Of a DNA stretch of 64,000 bases, positions 8,451 through 17,170 are shown one piece after another. A program made the translations under genes and the position numbers. Source of the DNA: Lacticaseibacillus daqingensis (GTDB lineage Bacteria; Bacillota; Bacilli; Lactobacillales; Lactobacillaceae); assembly GCF_003946115.1 (NCBI RefSeq), contig NZ_RHOH01000007.1:62001-126000 (forward strand), in the 5' to 3' direction. Numbering within the stretch: position 1 is the first letter of the stretch; each line of letters begins with the position of its first letter. The notes beneath the pieces are model-generated. The model saw only the letters and a program-made list of their open reading frames with translations. It was not told where the DNA came from and searched no databases.

Positions 8451-10316
8451 TTAAGCCAACCGCTTCAGCACCAGTGCGGCCACCGGCGCCAGCGTGACCG
8501 TCCCGGCGCTGTGCCGGTCTCGACCGACCACAATGGCCCCATCTTCAACCAGCACCCGGTAATCACCGGCCGGGATCGACTGCTCAACCGCGGTCGCCTG
8601 CGCGTTAAAGGCGAGGATCAGCGGCCCCACAGCGACCACCACCACCCCATCCGCGGCGTGCAGCACCTGACTGGCCGCCGCGATGGCCGCGTAACTGGTT
8701 TGACGCAGCGCCGGCTCCTTGCGCCGCAGCGCCAGCAGTCCCCGCAGGTACGCCACCGCATCGGCGTTAGTCGCGGCCAGCGGCCAGTCCACCCCATTGA
8801 CTGCGTCTGGCGCATTGTACGAGTTGGCGTTTCCCCCTTTACTGCGCAAAAACGCCTGCCCCAGCTGGAAGAACGGCACGCCTTGGCTCAGTGCCACCAG
8901 GCTGTTGGCCAGCTTCACGCGCCGCACGCGCATGGCCGGCGTGTCCGTGGGACTGCTGGCCGCCAGCTTATCGACCAAGGTCAAATTGTCGTGCGCCTCG
9001 GCGTACTGGACCACCTGCGTTGGGGCAACATACGGGGGCCCGCCCCCCAGCAGCCCGAACGCAACCGCCGCAGCCGCCGCCTGATTGCCGGCCACAAACC
9101 CCGGCGCGGCGGCGTCGAAGTTGTTGCCTTTGATGGCATCGCGCAGCTGATCGTTGAAGAAGGCGACCGATGGCAGTTGCGCCGCGTTGCCTTGAGTTGC
9201 TTTTTGCGCCGGGGCTAACGGGGTGTTCATGTCCCAGCCCTCGCCCAGCACGAGCGCGCCCGGAGCGACCTCATCCAGTGCCTGACGCACCGCTTGCATT
9301 GTGGCCACATCGAGGATGCCCATCAAGTCGAAGCGAAAGCCATCCAGCTGGTAGGTCTGTGCCCAATACGTGATCGAGTCCACGATGTACTTGCGCGCCA
9401 TGACGCGTTCCGAGGCAAAGTCGTTGCCGACCCCCGTACCATCTGCCAGCTGCCCATCCGGCCACTGCCGAAAGAAATACCCCGGCACGCACCGCGCCAG
9501 CGGGCTGGTCGCCGGGTCAAAAACATGGTTATAGACCACATCCATAATGACGCGCAGTCCCCGATCGTGCAGGGCCTGGATCATCGCCTTGGCTTCCTGC
9601 ACCCGGGCCTTGGGGGTCGCCGGATCCGTGGCGTAGCTCCCCTCAGGCACGTTCCAGTTGACTGGGTCGTACCCCCAGTTGTATGTGGCCCGCGGCGCGG
9701 CCTCGTCCACCGAACCAAAGTCAAAGAAGGGCATCAGCTGCACATGGGTGGCGCCACTGCGGGCCAGGTAATCCAACCCGGTGGGCGTCCCAGCCAGCGT
9801 GTGCGTCCCGACTTCTGTCAGCCCGAGGTACTGACCTGCGTGCGCGATGCCACTGCTCGGCTGGCTGGACAGGTCCCGAATATTGACCTCAACGATGACC
9901 GCATCGGTGGCCGACCCAAAAGCAGGCAGTCGCGCGCCCCAGCGCTTTGGCACCTGGTCTTCTGGGGCCAAGACCACGCCGCGCGCCCCGTTGCGCGTCG
10001 CCGCCGTGGCGTAAGGGTCAATGGTTTCCGTCTGGGTGGTTTCAAATTGAAGCTGATACGTGTACACCAAGTCGCGCTGGTCCCCCATCAGCGTGACGCA
10101 CCAGACCCCGTGGGCGCCGGGCGTCATCGGCCAGGTCTGCACTAACCCGGCGGCTGGTGCGGCGCTGGCGTACACGCATAAGCTGACGCGCTGTGCGGTT
10201 GGCGCCCACAAGCGAAAAAGCGACTGGTGCGGCGCATACTGTACGCCTAGCCAGCCGGCGAAGCCGAATTCGGCGTCAAAGGCGGCCGCAGTCGGCGGTA
10301 AAGTTGACTGTGTCAT
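8451..10316 (-). CDS. pulA: Type I pullulanase
   Basis: Debranching enzyme hydrolysing alpha-1,6 bonds in pullulan, glycogen-like or limit-dextrin substrates. The 621-residue protein has an N-terminal CBM48-like domain (about 15-100) and a GH13 catalytic barrel with the YNWGYDP motif that defines type I pullulanases. The nucleophile is Asp330 (FRFDLMG), the acid/base Glu359 (GEGWD) and the third carboxylate Asp443 (EAHDN). There is no signal peptide, so it acts in the cytoplasm on imported oligosaccharides or storage glucan. Its ATG overlaps the queH stop by four bases, an unlikely functional pairing but a clear transcriptional one. Confidence 0.93.
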   Translation of the reverse strand: MTQSTLPPTAAAFDAEFGFAGWLGVQYAPHQSLFRLWAPTAQRVSLCVYASAAPAAGLVQTWPMTPGAHGVWCVTLMGDQRDLVYTYQLQFETTQTETIDPYATAATRNGARGVVLAPEDQVPKRWGARLPAFGSATDAVIVEVNIRDLSSQPSSGIAHAGQYLGLTEVGTHTLAGTPTGLDYLARSGATHVQLMPFFDFGSVDEAAPRATYNWGYDPVNWNVPEGSYATDPATPKARVQEAKAMIQALHDRGLRVIMDVVYNHVFDPATSPLARCVPGYFFRQWPDGQLADGTGVGNDFASERVMARKYIVDSITYWAQTYQLDGFRFDLMGILDVATMQAVRQALDEVAPGALVLGEGWDMNTPLAPAQKATQGNAAQLPSVAFFNDQLRDAIKGNNFDAAAPGFVAGNQAAAAAVAFGLLGGGPPYVAPTQVVQYAEAHDNLTLVDKLAASSPTDTPAMRVRRVKLANSLVALSQGVPFFQLGQAFLRSKGGNANSYNAPDAVNGVDWPLAATNADAVAYLRGLLALRRKEPALRQTSYAAIAAASQVLHAADGVVVVAVGPLILAFNAQATAVEQSIPAGDYRVLVEDGAIVVGRDRHSAGTVTLAPVAALVLKRLA

Positions 10317-11089
10317 CGCCGATCAGCCTCCGTTTGCGCCGCGAGGTGGAACTGAATCGCCGCAAAGTCATCATCCGCATGCGCGGCCACAAAGGCCGTT
10401 GCCTCGCGGTTGACCGCCGCCAGGTCGATCCCCTGCTTTTTGGCGGCAAACAAACAGCCACAGTAGCACTGACGGTACACGTTGTAGGTTTTGCACATCT
10501 CGACGCTGCGCGCGTAGCCGCCGCGCTTCTTAAAGTCGCTGGGCAGGTACGCCACCGAGTACAGGTGCTGCACCTCAAGGCCGAGTTCGTTGATCACCGC
10601 CGCATTCTTGCTTGGACTGATGGTCAACGCGCTGCCGAAGTAGTCAAACCCCAGTTCCTGGGCTTTAGCAGCCACCCGGTCCAGCCGGTACTCGTAACAC
10701 ACGCGACAGCGCGCGCCGCCTTCCGGTTCATCCTTCAGGTGCTTGGTCTGCGCCAGCCAGTCGCTGGGCGTGTACGGCGCAGCCAAAAACTGGACCCGGT
10801 TGCCCGTCGTGCGGTTAAAATCGAGGATGAACTGCTCTTGCACCAACCGCCGCCGCTCGTACTCCATGCGCGGGTGGATATTGGGGTTATCGTAGTACAC
10901 GGTGATGTCTGCGACCTGCGTCAGGTACTCCAGCGTGTACGTTGAGCACGGCGCGCAGCAGCTGTGCAGCAGCAACCGTGGCCGAATCGCGGCCGCCTGC
11001 CACCCCTTGATGACACGCTGCAGAATTAAATCGTAGTTGATCTTTTGGCCCTGTTCAAACTGCCGGGCAATCTCTTCGTACTCAAGCAT
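10313..11089 (-). CDS. queH: Epoxyqueuosine reductase QueH
   Basis: Catalyses the last step of queuosine synthesis in tRNA (epoxyqueuosine to queuosine), replacing cobalamin-dependent QueG. The 258-residue protein shows the family's cysteines: HSCCAPCS at 42-49 (Cys44, 45, 48), CRVC in the middle and YRQCYCGC near the C-terminus, which bind the Fe-S cluster and catalytic iron. The ATG at 11089 follows GGAGGTGGCGCG. A clear promoter precedes it. In the Lactobacillaceae QueH commonly functions in salvage of queuosine precursors; no other que gene is present here. Confidence 0.93.
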   Translation of the reverse strand: MLEYEEIARQFEQGQKINYDLILQRVIKGWQAAAIRPRLLLHSCCAPCSTYTLEYLTQVADITVYYDNPNIHPRMEYERRRLVQEQFILDFNRTTGNRVQFLAAPYTPSDWLAQTKHLKDEPEGGARCRVCYEYRLDRVAAKAQELGFDYFGSALTISPSKNAAVINELGLEVQHLYSVAYLPSDFKKRGGYARSVEMCKTYNVYRQCYCGCLFAAKKQGIDLAAVNREATAFVAAHADDDFAAIQFHLAAQTEADRR

Positions 11090-11114
11090 CGCGCCACCTC
11101 CAATCTATGCCCGT

Positions 11115-11143
11115 ATTATAGCCGACCCAACCAGCCGACGCAA
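11115..11143 (-). promoter_or_regulatory. Promoter of queH-pulA
   Basis: On the minus strand TTGCGT (11138-11143) and TATAAT (11115-11120) are separated by 17 bases. The -10 is a perfect consensus. Confidence 0.75.
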
Positions 11144-11240
11144 AACCCTGCGTTTTTGCGTCTTGATCAAAAGCGCAGCCGCCTGCCCCCAACGTTGCGA
11201 GGACTCAGACGACTGCGCAGATAAGCGCGTGCTGTTGCGG

Positions 11241-12104
11241 CTAAAGCAAGGCCTTGGCCATCGCGAAGTCCCCGATGGTGGCAGACCCGTTGTTCGGCAC
11301 CCCGGACAGGCAGATCAAGGTGGTCAAATCGCCGGCATCAACATAGCCGTTGTTCAGCTCGGCGAAGTACTGGCGCACCTTTGGCAGCTCGGCGTCACTC
11401 AGCACAGAGCCACCGAAGACGATTTTCTCCGGGGCCAGGTTGACATAGGTGTTGAACGCCAGCTGAGCGGCGTAGTAGCTGATGTAGTCGAACACCGGCG
11501 CGGTGCGCGGCACGGTTTCGCCGGGTTGACCGGTGCGCGCTTCGATCGACGGGCCCGAAGCCATCCCCTCAAAACAGCGGTTGCCGTGGAACCGGCAGAC
11601 CCCGGCGAAGTGGTCATCCGGGTGCGGCAGCACCACTGCGTGCCCCATCTCGGCGTGCGCACGCCCGCCAACAAATCGCCCGTCCTGAATGGCGCCCCCG
11701 CCAATGCCGGTGCCGATGGTGAAGTACACCAGCGAGTGCGCGTCCTTCCCGGCACCGACACTGTATTCCCCGTATGCCGAGGCGTTCACATCCGTGGTGA
11801 ACGCGATCGGAACGTTCAGCGCGGCCTTCAGCGTGCCCACAATGTCGGCGCCTTCCCAGCCGGCCTTCGGGGTCTTCAGCACATGTCCGTATTCCGGGGT
11901 CCCGGGGTTGATCCCGATGGGGCCGAAGCTCCCAATGCCCAGCGCATCCACCGGGTTAGCGGCAAAAAATGCGGCGCACGCGGCCAGCGTTTCCGCCGGT
12001 GTGGTGGTGGGCACCCGCTTGCTTGCCAAAATTTGGTACTGTTCATCTGCGACCGCCAGCACAAACTTGGTGCCGCCAGCCTCAATACTGCCGAGACGGG
12101 TCAT
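11241..12104 (-). CDS. scrK: Fructokinase, ROK family
   Basis: Phosphorylates fructose with ATP in the cytoplasm. The 287-residue product starts with the ROK phosphate-binding motif IEAGGTKF, has the second phosphate loop TIGTGIGGGAIQ at the domain boundary, and the zinc-binding cluster in the order HAEMGH, HPDDH, CxFHGNxC typical of ROK enzymes. Close resemblance of the N-terminal SIEAGGTKFV segment and FTTDVNASAYGEY to lactobacillar ScrK supports fructokinase over glucokinase. It is monocistronic; no sucrose genes are adjacent. Minus-strand TAGAAT about 45 bases upstream may be its -10. Confidence 0.85.
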   Translation of the reverse strand: MTRLGSIEAGGTKFVLAVADEQYQILASKRVPTTTPAETLAACAAFFAANPVDALGIGSFGPIGINPGTPEYGHVLKTPKAGWEGADIVGTLKAALNVPIAFTTDVNASAYGEYSVGAGKDAHSLVYFTIGTGIGGGAIQDGRFVGGRAHAEMGHAVVLPHPDDHFAGVCRFHGNRCFEGMASGPSIEARTGQPGETVPRTAPVFDYISYYAAQLAFNTYVNLAPEKIVFGGSVLSDAELPKVRQYFAELNNGYVDAGDLTTLICLSGVPNNGSATIGDFAMAKALL

Positions 12105-12201
12105 ATCTTCACCTTCACTTTATCATTTTTGAATCCGGTTCCATTCTACCGCAACCGCGCCTTGCGCGCCTCTCCAAAAATAAGCGACCACTCGTCAAAC
12201 T

Positions 12202-13227
12202 TTAGGCGAACTCGGCCACTACCGCTCGGTAAGCCGGCCCAAACAGCGGCTGCGCCGGCGCGGCCACATCATCCGCATGGGCGGGGTCCGCATACTTGCG
12301 CTGATCATACGCCCGCGCTAACAGCCCGCGCGCCGTTTTTGCCGCCGCCGCGGGGAGCTGTGGCAGGCGGCTGGCCAGTGTAGTGCGCGCCCAAGTGACA
12401 TCATAGGCCGAAAGCGCCACGCCGCGTGCGAAGTCCCAGGCCGCCAGGTGCACCTGCGTGGGGCCCACCGTACCATAGTACCCCAGCCCCTGACCGATCA
12501 CGCCGTTTTCACTCACCGCGTAAGCGGGCTGGTCCACGCACACACCAAAGTCGCGCTCGATCACTTCGCAGACGCCCAAGCCGTTGTGAATGTGGCCGGA
12601 AAAAATGAAGCTGCCTGGATGCCGGCGGAGCACCGCCTTCAACGGGGCGTCTGCGCTGCCGATCCCGCCGTACTGATTGCTGCGCCAGTGGGTCCCCGCC
12701 AGTGCCTGATGCACCAGCACCGCGTTGAACTGACCCGCTGCTTCGCCCGCCGTGAGTGTCCGGTCCAGCCACGCCAGTTGCGCCGGTGAACACACCACCG
12801 CGTCCTTCAGCCCCACCTCCGTGTTGAGCACCACCCAGCGAATGCCTCCAGTGACGCGGCTGAAGTACACCCGGTGTTGCCCCGTCACCGGTTGCAGGTA
12901 CGCCTGCCGGTAATTGGGCAACACCGTTTCGGTAAAATACGCCGGCCGTGCGGTGGGCACATTCGTCCAAGTGCGCGCGTGCGGCCCGCGCACATCGTGG
13001 TTCCCGAGGCTTGCGATCACCGGCATGCTCTGGGGCAACGCCGCCAGCGCCGTCCACACAGCTTCGAACTGACCCGGCGTCCCGAGGTTCGTCAGGTCGC
13101 CGTTGATCACCACGGGACTTTCGGCATCGAGCCGTTGCATCTGGGCCAGCCCCGCCTTGAGCGCCGCCAGGGTGGCCCAGCGCGCATCCACATGTAGATC
13201 CGCTAACAAGAAGAAATGCGTGTCCAT
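12202..13227 (-). CDS. Metallophosphoesterase, calcineurin-like
   Basis: Cytoplasmic phosphoesterase of unknown substrate. The 341-residue protein has the dinuclear metal site of the family in order: DLHVD at 9-13, NGDLTN at about 49-54, GNHD at about 80-83, a HQ motif (VHQALAG), and GHIHNG toward the C-terminus. The ATG at 13227 follows GGAGGCGGGCA, giving a product beginning MDTHFFLLADLH; an in-frame start further upstream lacks a ribosome site. Similar proteins are often annotated as cAMP phosphodiesterase-like or Ser/Thr phosphatase, but nothing here specifies the substrate. Confidence 0.85.
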   Translation of the reverse strand: MDTHFFLLADLHVDARWATLAALKAGLAQMQRLDAESPVVINGDLTNLGTPGQFEAVWTALAALPQSMPVIASLGNHDVRGPHARTWTNVPTARPAYFTETVLPNYRQAYLQPVTGQHRVYFSRVTGGIRWVVLNTEVGLKDAVVCSPAQLAWLDRTLTAGEAAGQFNAVLVHQALAGTHWRSNQYGGIGSADAPLKAVLRRHPGSFIFSGHIHNGLGVCEVIERDFGVCVDQPAYAVSENGVIGQGLGYYGTVGPTQVHLAAWDFARGVALSAYDVTWARTTLASRLPQLPAAAAKTARGLLARAYDQRKYADPAHADDVAAPAQPLFGPAYRAVVAEFA

Positions 13228-13284
13228 TGCCCGCCTCCATCGTTGTGATAATGTGAGCGTACACCCGTTGATTGCCGGGAACAA

Positions 13285-13606
13285 GGCGCAACCTTCGCGA
13301 TCTAGCGCCTAGGTACAGGCTTTCCGTTGTGTTTTCTTACTGAGCTTCTTGGTTGGCTGTCTGCCACGCTTACTGCCTTCCGGTCTTCGTCCAGCGACGT
13401 GGCTATGTTGGTACGGTCTAAGTCGGCCTGACATGCGTAGAAAGCCCACCCTTCATAACCGCGCCACTCCGCTCTGGTTCGTCGAGCTGCGTGGCGCAAC
13501 GCGGAAGCGGCTAGCTACGCCCAAGCACTCGCGCCTTAGTGCGGGCACAAGCGCTTGGGCTAGGCTACCCGTTCCGCTAAGTGCGCGCCACTCCGCTCTG
13601 GTATTC
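13285..13606. repeat. Non-coding region with a large imperfect hairpin flanked by a direct repeat
   Basis: No gene is supported here. The 17-base motif GCGCCACTCCGCTCTGG occurs at 13461-13477 and again at 13586-13602. Between the copies lies a structured segment: GCGGAAGCGGCTAGC and CCCAAGC at 13501-13526 pair imperfectly with GCTTGGGCTAGGCTACCCG and TTCCGC at 13552-13577, with further nested inverted repeats in the loop. The arrangement looks like a dispersed intergenic repeat of the kind common in lactobacilli, or a structured RNA. Confidence 0.5.
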
Positions 13607-13641
13607 AAAAAGCCGGCACGACATGGGGTTGTCGTACCGGC
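13607..13641 (-). terminator. Intrinsic terminator of the lactate oxidase operon
   Basis: On the minus strand GCCGGTACGAC and GTCGTGCCGGC form an 11-base stem with one mismatch, followed by TTTTT, ten bases after the lox stop. Confidence 0.85.
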
Positions 13642-13650
13642 CGGAGGCCA

Positions 13651-14748
13651 TTAGATCTCGAAACTGGTGGTGCATTGCATTTTCTTGACGTCTTCGATCG
13701 TCTGGCAGCCGGTGAGCTGCATGGCGATGTAGATTTCCATCTTCAGGTGATCGGCCACCGACTTGACGCCCTGCCAGCCACCCAGGGCAAGGCCGTAGCT
13801 GAACGGCCGGCCGACGCCAACCAGGTCGGCGCCCAGCGCCAGCGCCTTGAGCACATGCGTCCCGCGCTGCACCCCGCCGTCGAAGATCACCGGCACGCGG
13901 TGATCCACGACCTTGGCGATGGCCGGCAGGCACTCAATGGAACCCGGGGCCCCGTCGAGCTGGCGGCCGCCGTGGTTGGAGACGTAGATCCCCGCCGCAC
14001 CCGCCTTGATGGCCGCGTCTGCGTCTTCTGGGGTTTGGATCCCCTTGATGATGATCGGGAGCTGGGCGTAATTCGCCAACTTTTCGATCAGGCCGAGGTT
14101 GAGCTTTTGCATCGATTCTTTGAACAGGGAGCCGGCCCCGGCGCCACTTTCACCCGTGTTGTAACCAGCGAGGTTGGCGATTTTGCCCTTCAGATGGTAG
14201 TGGTTCATGATGTCCATCTCGCGGTAGCCGCCTAGCGTCGAGTCCGCCGTCAGGATGATGGCGCGCGCGTTGGCCTGGCGGGCCTCATCCAGCAGGTACT
14301 GGCAGTAGCCCCAGTCCTTGGGCATGTACAGCTGAAACATGTACGGTGCGCCGGCTGAGACCTGTGCCGTCTCGGCAATGGTCTTGGAGGCAAAGGTGCT
14401 TTGCGCCATCATGATGCCTGCTTCCTTGGCGCCCTTGGCCAGGCCCAGCTCACCGCTCGGGTGTGCCAGCGAGTTGCCGGCGATCGGTGCGGTCAGTAGC
14501 GGAGAGCTCAGCTTTTCACCCAAAAAGGTGGTGCTTTGGTCGGGGTTTTCCACGTTTTGCAGCACCCGCGGTAGCATGTGCACGTCCTTGAAGGCGTTCA
14601 TGTTGCGCCACTTAGTGTAGCCATCGTCTGCGGCCTCCACAATGTAGCCGAACTCGCCGCGGCCGATCACGGCCTCTGCGCGTTTCTCGAGGCTCTTCAG
14701 GTTCAACACGTCAACGGGTTGAACGTTCCCAAAATCTGGTTCTGTCAT
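13651..14748 (-). CDS. lox: FMN-dependent L-lactate oxidase
   Basis: Oxidises L-lactate with oxygen to pyruvate and hydrogen peroxide. The 365-residue protein is a full-length alpha-hydroxy-acid oxidase with the active-site signature SNHGGRQLDGAPGS (base His and substrate Arg), GVGRPF for FMN phosphate binding, and TAPIAGNSLAHPSGE near the start. It shares more with streptococcal and aerococcal lactate oxidase than with glycolate oxidase or lactate dehydrogenase. It is cotranscribed with the PAS-domain gene just upstream (17 bases apart). A catabolite-responsive-like site precedes the pair, consistent with use of lactate after sugar exhaustion under aeration. Confidence 0.88.
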   Translation of the reverse strand: MTEPDFGNVQPVDVLNLKSLEKRAEAVIGRGEFGYIVEAADDGYTKWRNMNAFKDVHMLPRVLQNVENPDQSTTFLGEKLSSPLLTAPIAGNSLAHPSGELGLAKGAKEAGIMMAQSTFASKTIAETAQVSAGAPYMFQLYMPKDWGYCQYLLDEARQANARAIILTADSTLGGYREMDIMNHYHLKGKIANLAGYNTGESGAGAGSLFKESMQKLNLGLIEKLANYAQLPIIIKGIQTPEDADAAIKAGAAGIYVSNHGGRQLDGAPGSIECLPAIAKVVDHRVPVIFDGGVQRGTHVLKALALGADLVGVGRPFSYGLALGGWQGVKSVADHLKMEIYIAMQLTGCQTIEDVKKMQCTTSFEI

Positions 14749-14765
14749 CGTCTTTTCCTCCCTGT

Positions 14766-15485
14766 TTAATACTCAGATGCCCCGGTCACGCCGTCCGCTT
14801 GACCCGAATCGTTCAGCGGACTGGTCGCCGGTGACTCCGATGCCCCGGCATACGCATCGATGGCATCCGTGCCCGAGTCCTGCGCAGACCCCGTTGCCGG
14901 GTGATCGGACGCGCCACTGGTCGCATCCGGCTCAGCGGTCACCGTGCCTGGCAGCGTCTTGTCGGTGGTCTCGGTTTGCGAGGCGCCGGTGTCGGCGTCG
15001 CTCGGTTCAACAGCAGGCGTCTGGCCCGTCTTGCCATCCGCCTTGGAAGCACTGGTGGCCGCATCCGCCCAGCCACCGTTGTCGTAGGCCTGCAGAATGG
15101 CTTCGACGCTACCGGTGAACTCGATGGTGCCCAAGTAAGTGCCGTCCACGTCACGCAGCGCGTAGTACTGGATCAGCACACGATGGCCGTGCATCACCAG
15201 CGGCCGGCTGACGAAATCACGGGAGCCATCCTTGAAACTGGCGATGATCTTGGCCACGATCGGCCAGGCCTTGGCTGGATAACACTTCTGCACGTGTTCA
15301 CCCAGTGATTGGATCGAGCGCTCATGCTCGCGGTGCGGCTTGTTGGAGAACCAGCTGAAGTGATCCGTGCGGTCGATCAGGTCGATTTCAAAGGGAATGG
15401 TGCTAAAAATCTGCTGGATCTCTTCTAGGGTCAATCGCCCGGTGGGAAATTGAACATAAGACTCAATGTATGGACGTGCTGCCAT
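14766..15485 (-). CDS. PAS-domain protein (DUF438/PAS_10-like) with acidic low-complexity tail
   Basis: The 239-residue product has a C-terminal-DUF438-type PAS domain at about 30-135: HFSWFSNKPHREHERSIQSL, then QKCYPAK, then QYYALRDVDGTYLGTIEF. Related proteins are proposed redox or heme/Fe-S sensors. The last 100 residues are Ser/Thr/Asp/Ala/Gly-rich and probably disordered. The ATG at 15485 follows GGAGGGGTATC, preferred over an in-frame ATG seven codons upstream. Placement directly before lactate oxidase suggests it senses oxygen, peroxide or lactate metabolism, but this is inference; no enzymatic domain is attached. Confidence 0.7.
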   Translation of the reverse strand: MAARPYIESYVQFPTGRLTLEEIQQIFSTIPFEIDLIDRTDHFSWFSNKPHREHERSIQSLGEHVQKCYPAKAWPIVAKIIASFKDGSRDFVSRPLVMHGHRVLIQYYALRDVDGTYLGTIEFTGSVEAILQAYDNGGWADAATSASKADGKTGQTPAVEPSDADTGASQTETTDKTLPGTVTAEPDATSGASDHPATGSAQDSGTDAIDAYAGASESPATSPLNDSGQADGVTGASEY

Positions 15486-15527
15486 GATACCCCTCCGTTC
15501 ACTCAATAAATATTGATAGTTAGATAA

Positions 15528-15541
15528 TGTAAACGCTTTAT
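15528..15541 (-). promoter_or_regulatory. cre-like site upstream of the PAS-lox operon
   Basis: Minus strand ATAAAGCGTTTACA matches the catabolite-responsive element TGNAANCGNNNNCA at all but the first two defined positions. It overlaps a possible -35 (TTTACA), a position that would allow CcpA repression. Confidence 0.5.
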
Positions 15542-15773
15542 GGGTTCATTGTAGTGGTCTTCCCGCCGTTCGTTAAGCCCGCGACCTATCTAATCCGGCA
15601 CTCATCCTTATCCATACGCTCACTATCGCACAACCGCTTGGCACGTTTGGGGCTTGCCAATGCTCGGTGCGCACTGATTGTGGCGTGTCTCCCCCACGCA
15701 CCACACACGCTTGCGAAAACAAGCACAACACCAAACACAACGACGTCCTTTGCCCGACGCCTGACCGGCATAC
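15542..15773. other. Intergenic region without a recognisable gene
   Basis: About 230 bases between the lox operon promoter and the purB terminator. Open frames here are short, lack ribosome sites and have no family resemblance. Nothing further is seen. Confidence 0.5.
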
Positions 15774-15799
15774 AAAAACGCCCCGCAGCTGCGGGGCGT
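15774..15799 (-). terminator. Intrinsic terminator of the xpt-pbuX-purK-purB operon
   Basis: Perfect palindrome ACGCCCCGCAGCTGCGGGGCGT at 15778-15799 followed on the minus strand by TTTTT, 15 bases after the purB stop. Confidence 0.9.
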
Positions 15800-15814
15800 C
15801 GAGGCGAATGTGAA

Positions 15815-17113
15815 TTAGTCGCCAAGGCCAATGCGGGCGAAGATCTCGTCCACATGGCTGAGGTGGTAGTGGTAGTCAAAAGCGTCATCGAGCGCGGCCT
15901 GATCGAGTCGGTCGGTCACCTTCGGATCAGCCTCAAGCAGCGCGCGGAAGTCGCGGTGCTCATCCCAGGCTTGCGCGGTTTTGGGCTGCACTAGGTCGTA
16001 GGCTGCTTCGCGGCTCAGGCCGCTTTCGATCAGCTTAAGCATCACCCGCTGGCTGAAGATCAGCCCATGCGTCTTGTTCATGTTGGCGATCATCGCGTCT
16101 GGGAAGACGTCGAGGTTGGCAATGATGCGGGTAAAGCGATGCAGGATGTAATCCAACAATCCGGTGGCGTCTGGCAACATCATGCGTTCAGCGCTGGAGT
16201 GGGAAATGTCGCGCTCGTGCCAGAGGTTAACGTCTTCCAGAGCCGGAATGCTGTAGCCACGCACGATGCGGGCCAGACCGGAGACATTCTCGGAGCCGAT
16301 CGGGTTGCGCTTGTGCGGCATCGCGCTAGAGCCTTTTTGCCCGGCGTTGAAGTGTTCCTCAACTTCGTGGACTTCGGTACGCTGCATGTGGCGCACCTGC
16401 GTGGCAAAGCGCTCAACGGAGGTCGCGATCAGGCCCAGTGTCTGAATGTACCGGGCGTGGAGGTCACGCGGCAGCACCTGCGTGGAGATCTCCTGCGCGC
16501 GGATGCCGAGGTGTGCGGTCACGTAAGCTTCAACGGCTGGCGGCGTGTTGGCAAACGTGCCCACGGCGCCGGAGATCTTGCCGGCTTCGACTTCGGCCGC
16601 GGCTTCGTCGAAGCGGTCAAGGTTGCGCTTCATCTCGGAGTACCAGGTCGCCACAACCAGCCCGAAGGTGGTCGGCTCGGCGTGCACGCCGTGGGTCCGC
16701 CCCATCATCGGCGTGTGCTTGTAGGCCTTGGCCAGCGTTGCCAGTGCCTCGGTCAGCGCCACCAGGTCTTCGCGCAAAATGGCGTTGGCCTGCTTAAGGA
16801 CGTAGCCCTGCGCCGTGTCCACCACGTCGGTGCTGGTCAGACCGAAGTGCACCCACTTCTTCTCCGCGCCGAGGGACTCGGACACCGTACGGGTGAACGC
16901 CACGACGTCATGGCGCGTCACGGCTTCGATTTCGTGAATGCGATCCACGGTGAAAGTGGCGTTTTGGCGCAGCGCCTGCACGTCTTCTGCCGGGATCTCA
17001 CCCAGCGTTGACCAGGCTTCGGCCGCCAAGATCTCAACTTCAAGCCATGCTTTGTAACGGTTCTCTTCGGTCCACACCGCCGCCATCTCGGGGCGACTGT
17101 AACGGTCGATCAT
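15815..17113 (-). CDS. purB: Adenylosuccinate lyase
   Basis: Catalyses two purine steps: SAICAR to AICAR and adenylosuccinate to AMP, each releasing fumarate. The 432-residue product has the superfamily signature [11 protein letters not shown] (catalytic loop serine), the TSTDVVDT motif and the substrate His in [10 protein letters not shown]. Length is normal. It is the last gene of a purine operon (57 bases after the purK-like gene) and carries a strong terminator. Confidence 0.97.
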   Translation of the reverse strand: MIDRYSRPEMAAVWTEENRYKAWLEVEILAAEAWSTLGEIPAEDVQALRQNATFTVDRIHEIEAVTRHDVVAFTRTVSESLGAEKKWVHFGLTSTDVVDTAQGYVLKQANAILREDLVALTEALATLAKAYKHTPMMGRTHGVHAEPTTFGLVVATWYSEMKRNLDRFDEAAAEVEAGKISGAVGTFANTPPAVEAYVTAHLGIRAQEISTQVLPRDLHARYIQTLGLIATSVERFATQVRHMQRTEVHEVEEHFNAGQKGSSAMPHKRNPIGSENVSGLARIVRGYSIPALEDVNLWHERDISHSSAERMMLPDATGLLDYILHRFTRIIANLDVFPDAMIANMNKTHGLIFSQRVMLKLIESGLSREAAYDLVQPKTAQAWDEHRDFRALLEADPKVTDRLDQAALDDAFDYHYHLSHVDEIFARIGLGD

Positions 17114-17170
17114 ACGAAAAATCCTCCTTGTGGGTTCTATCGTCGGGTCAACTTGACCGCACGGGTCAAG

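Noticed and set aside
13302-13499. 65-codon frame in the intergenic repeat before lox
   Set aside because: It runs into a structured repeat, has no ribosome site and an Arg-rich composition typical of GC-rich noncoding DNA.
15554-15994. Plus-strand frame of 146 codons between lox and purB
   Set aside because: It crosses the purB terminator and enters purB antisense, without start signals or family resemblance.
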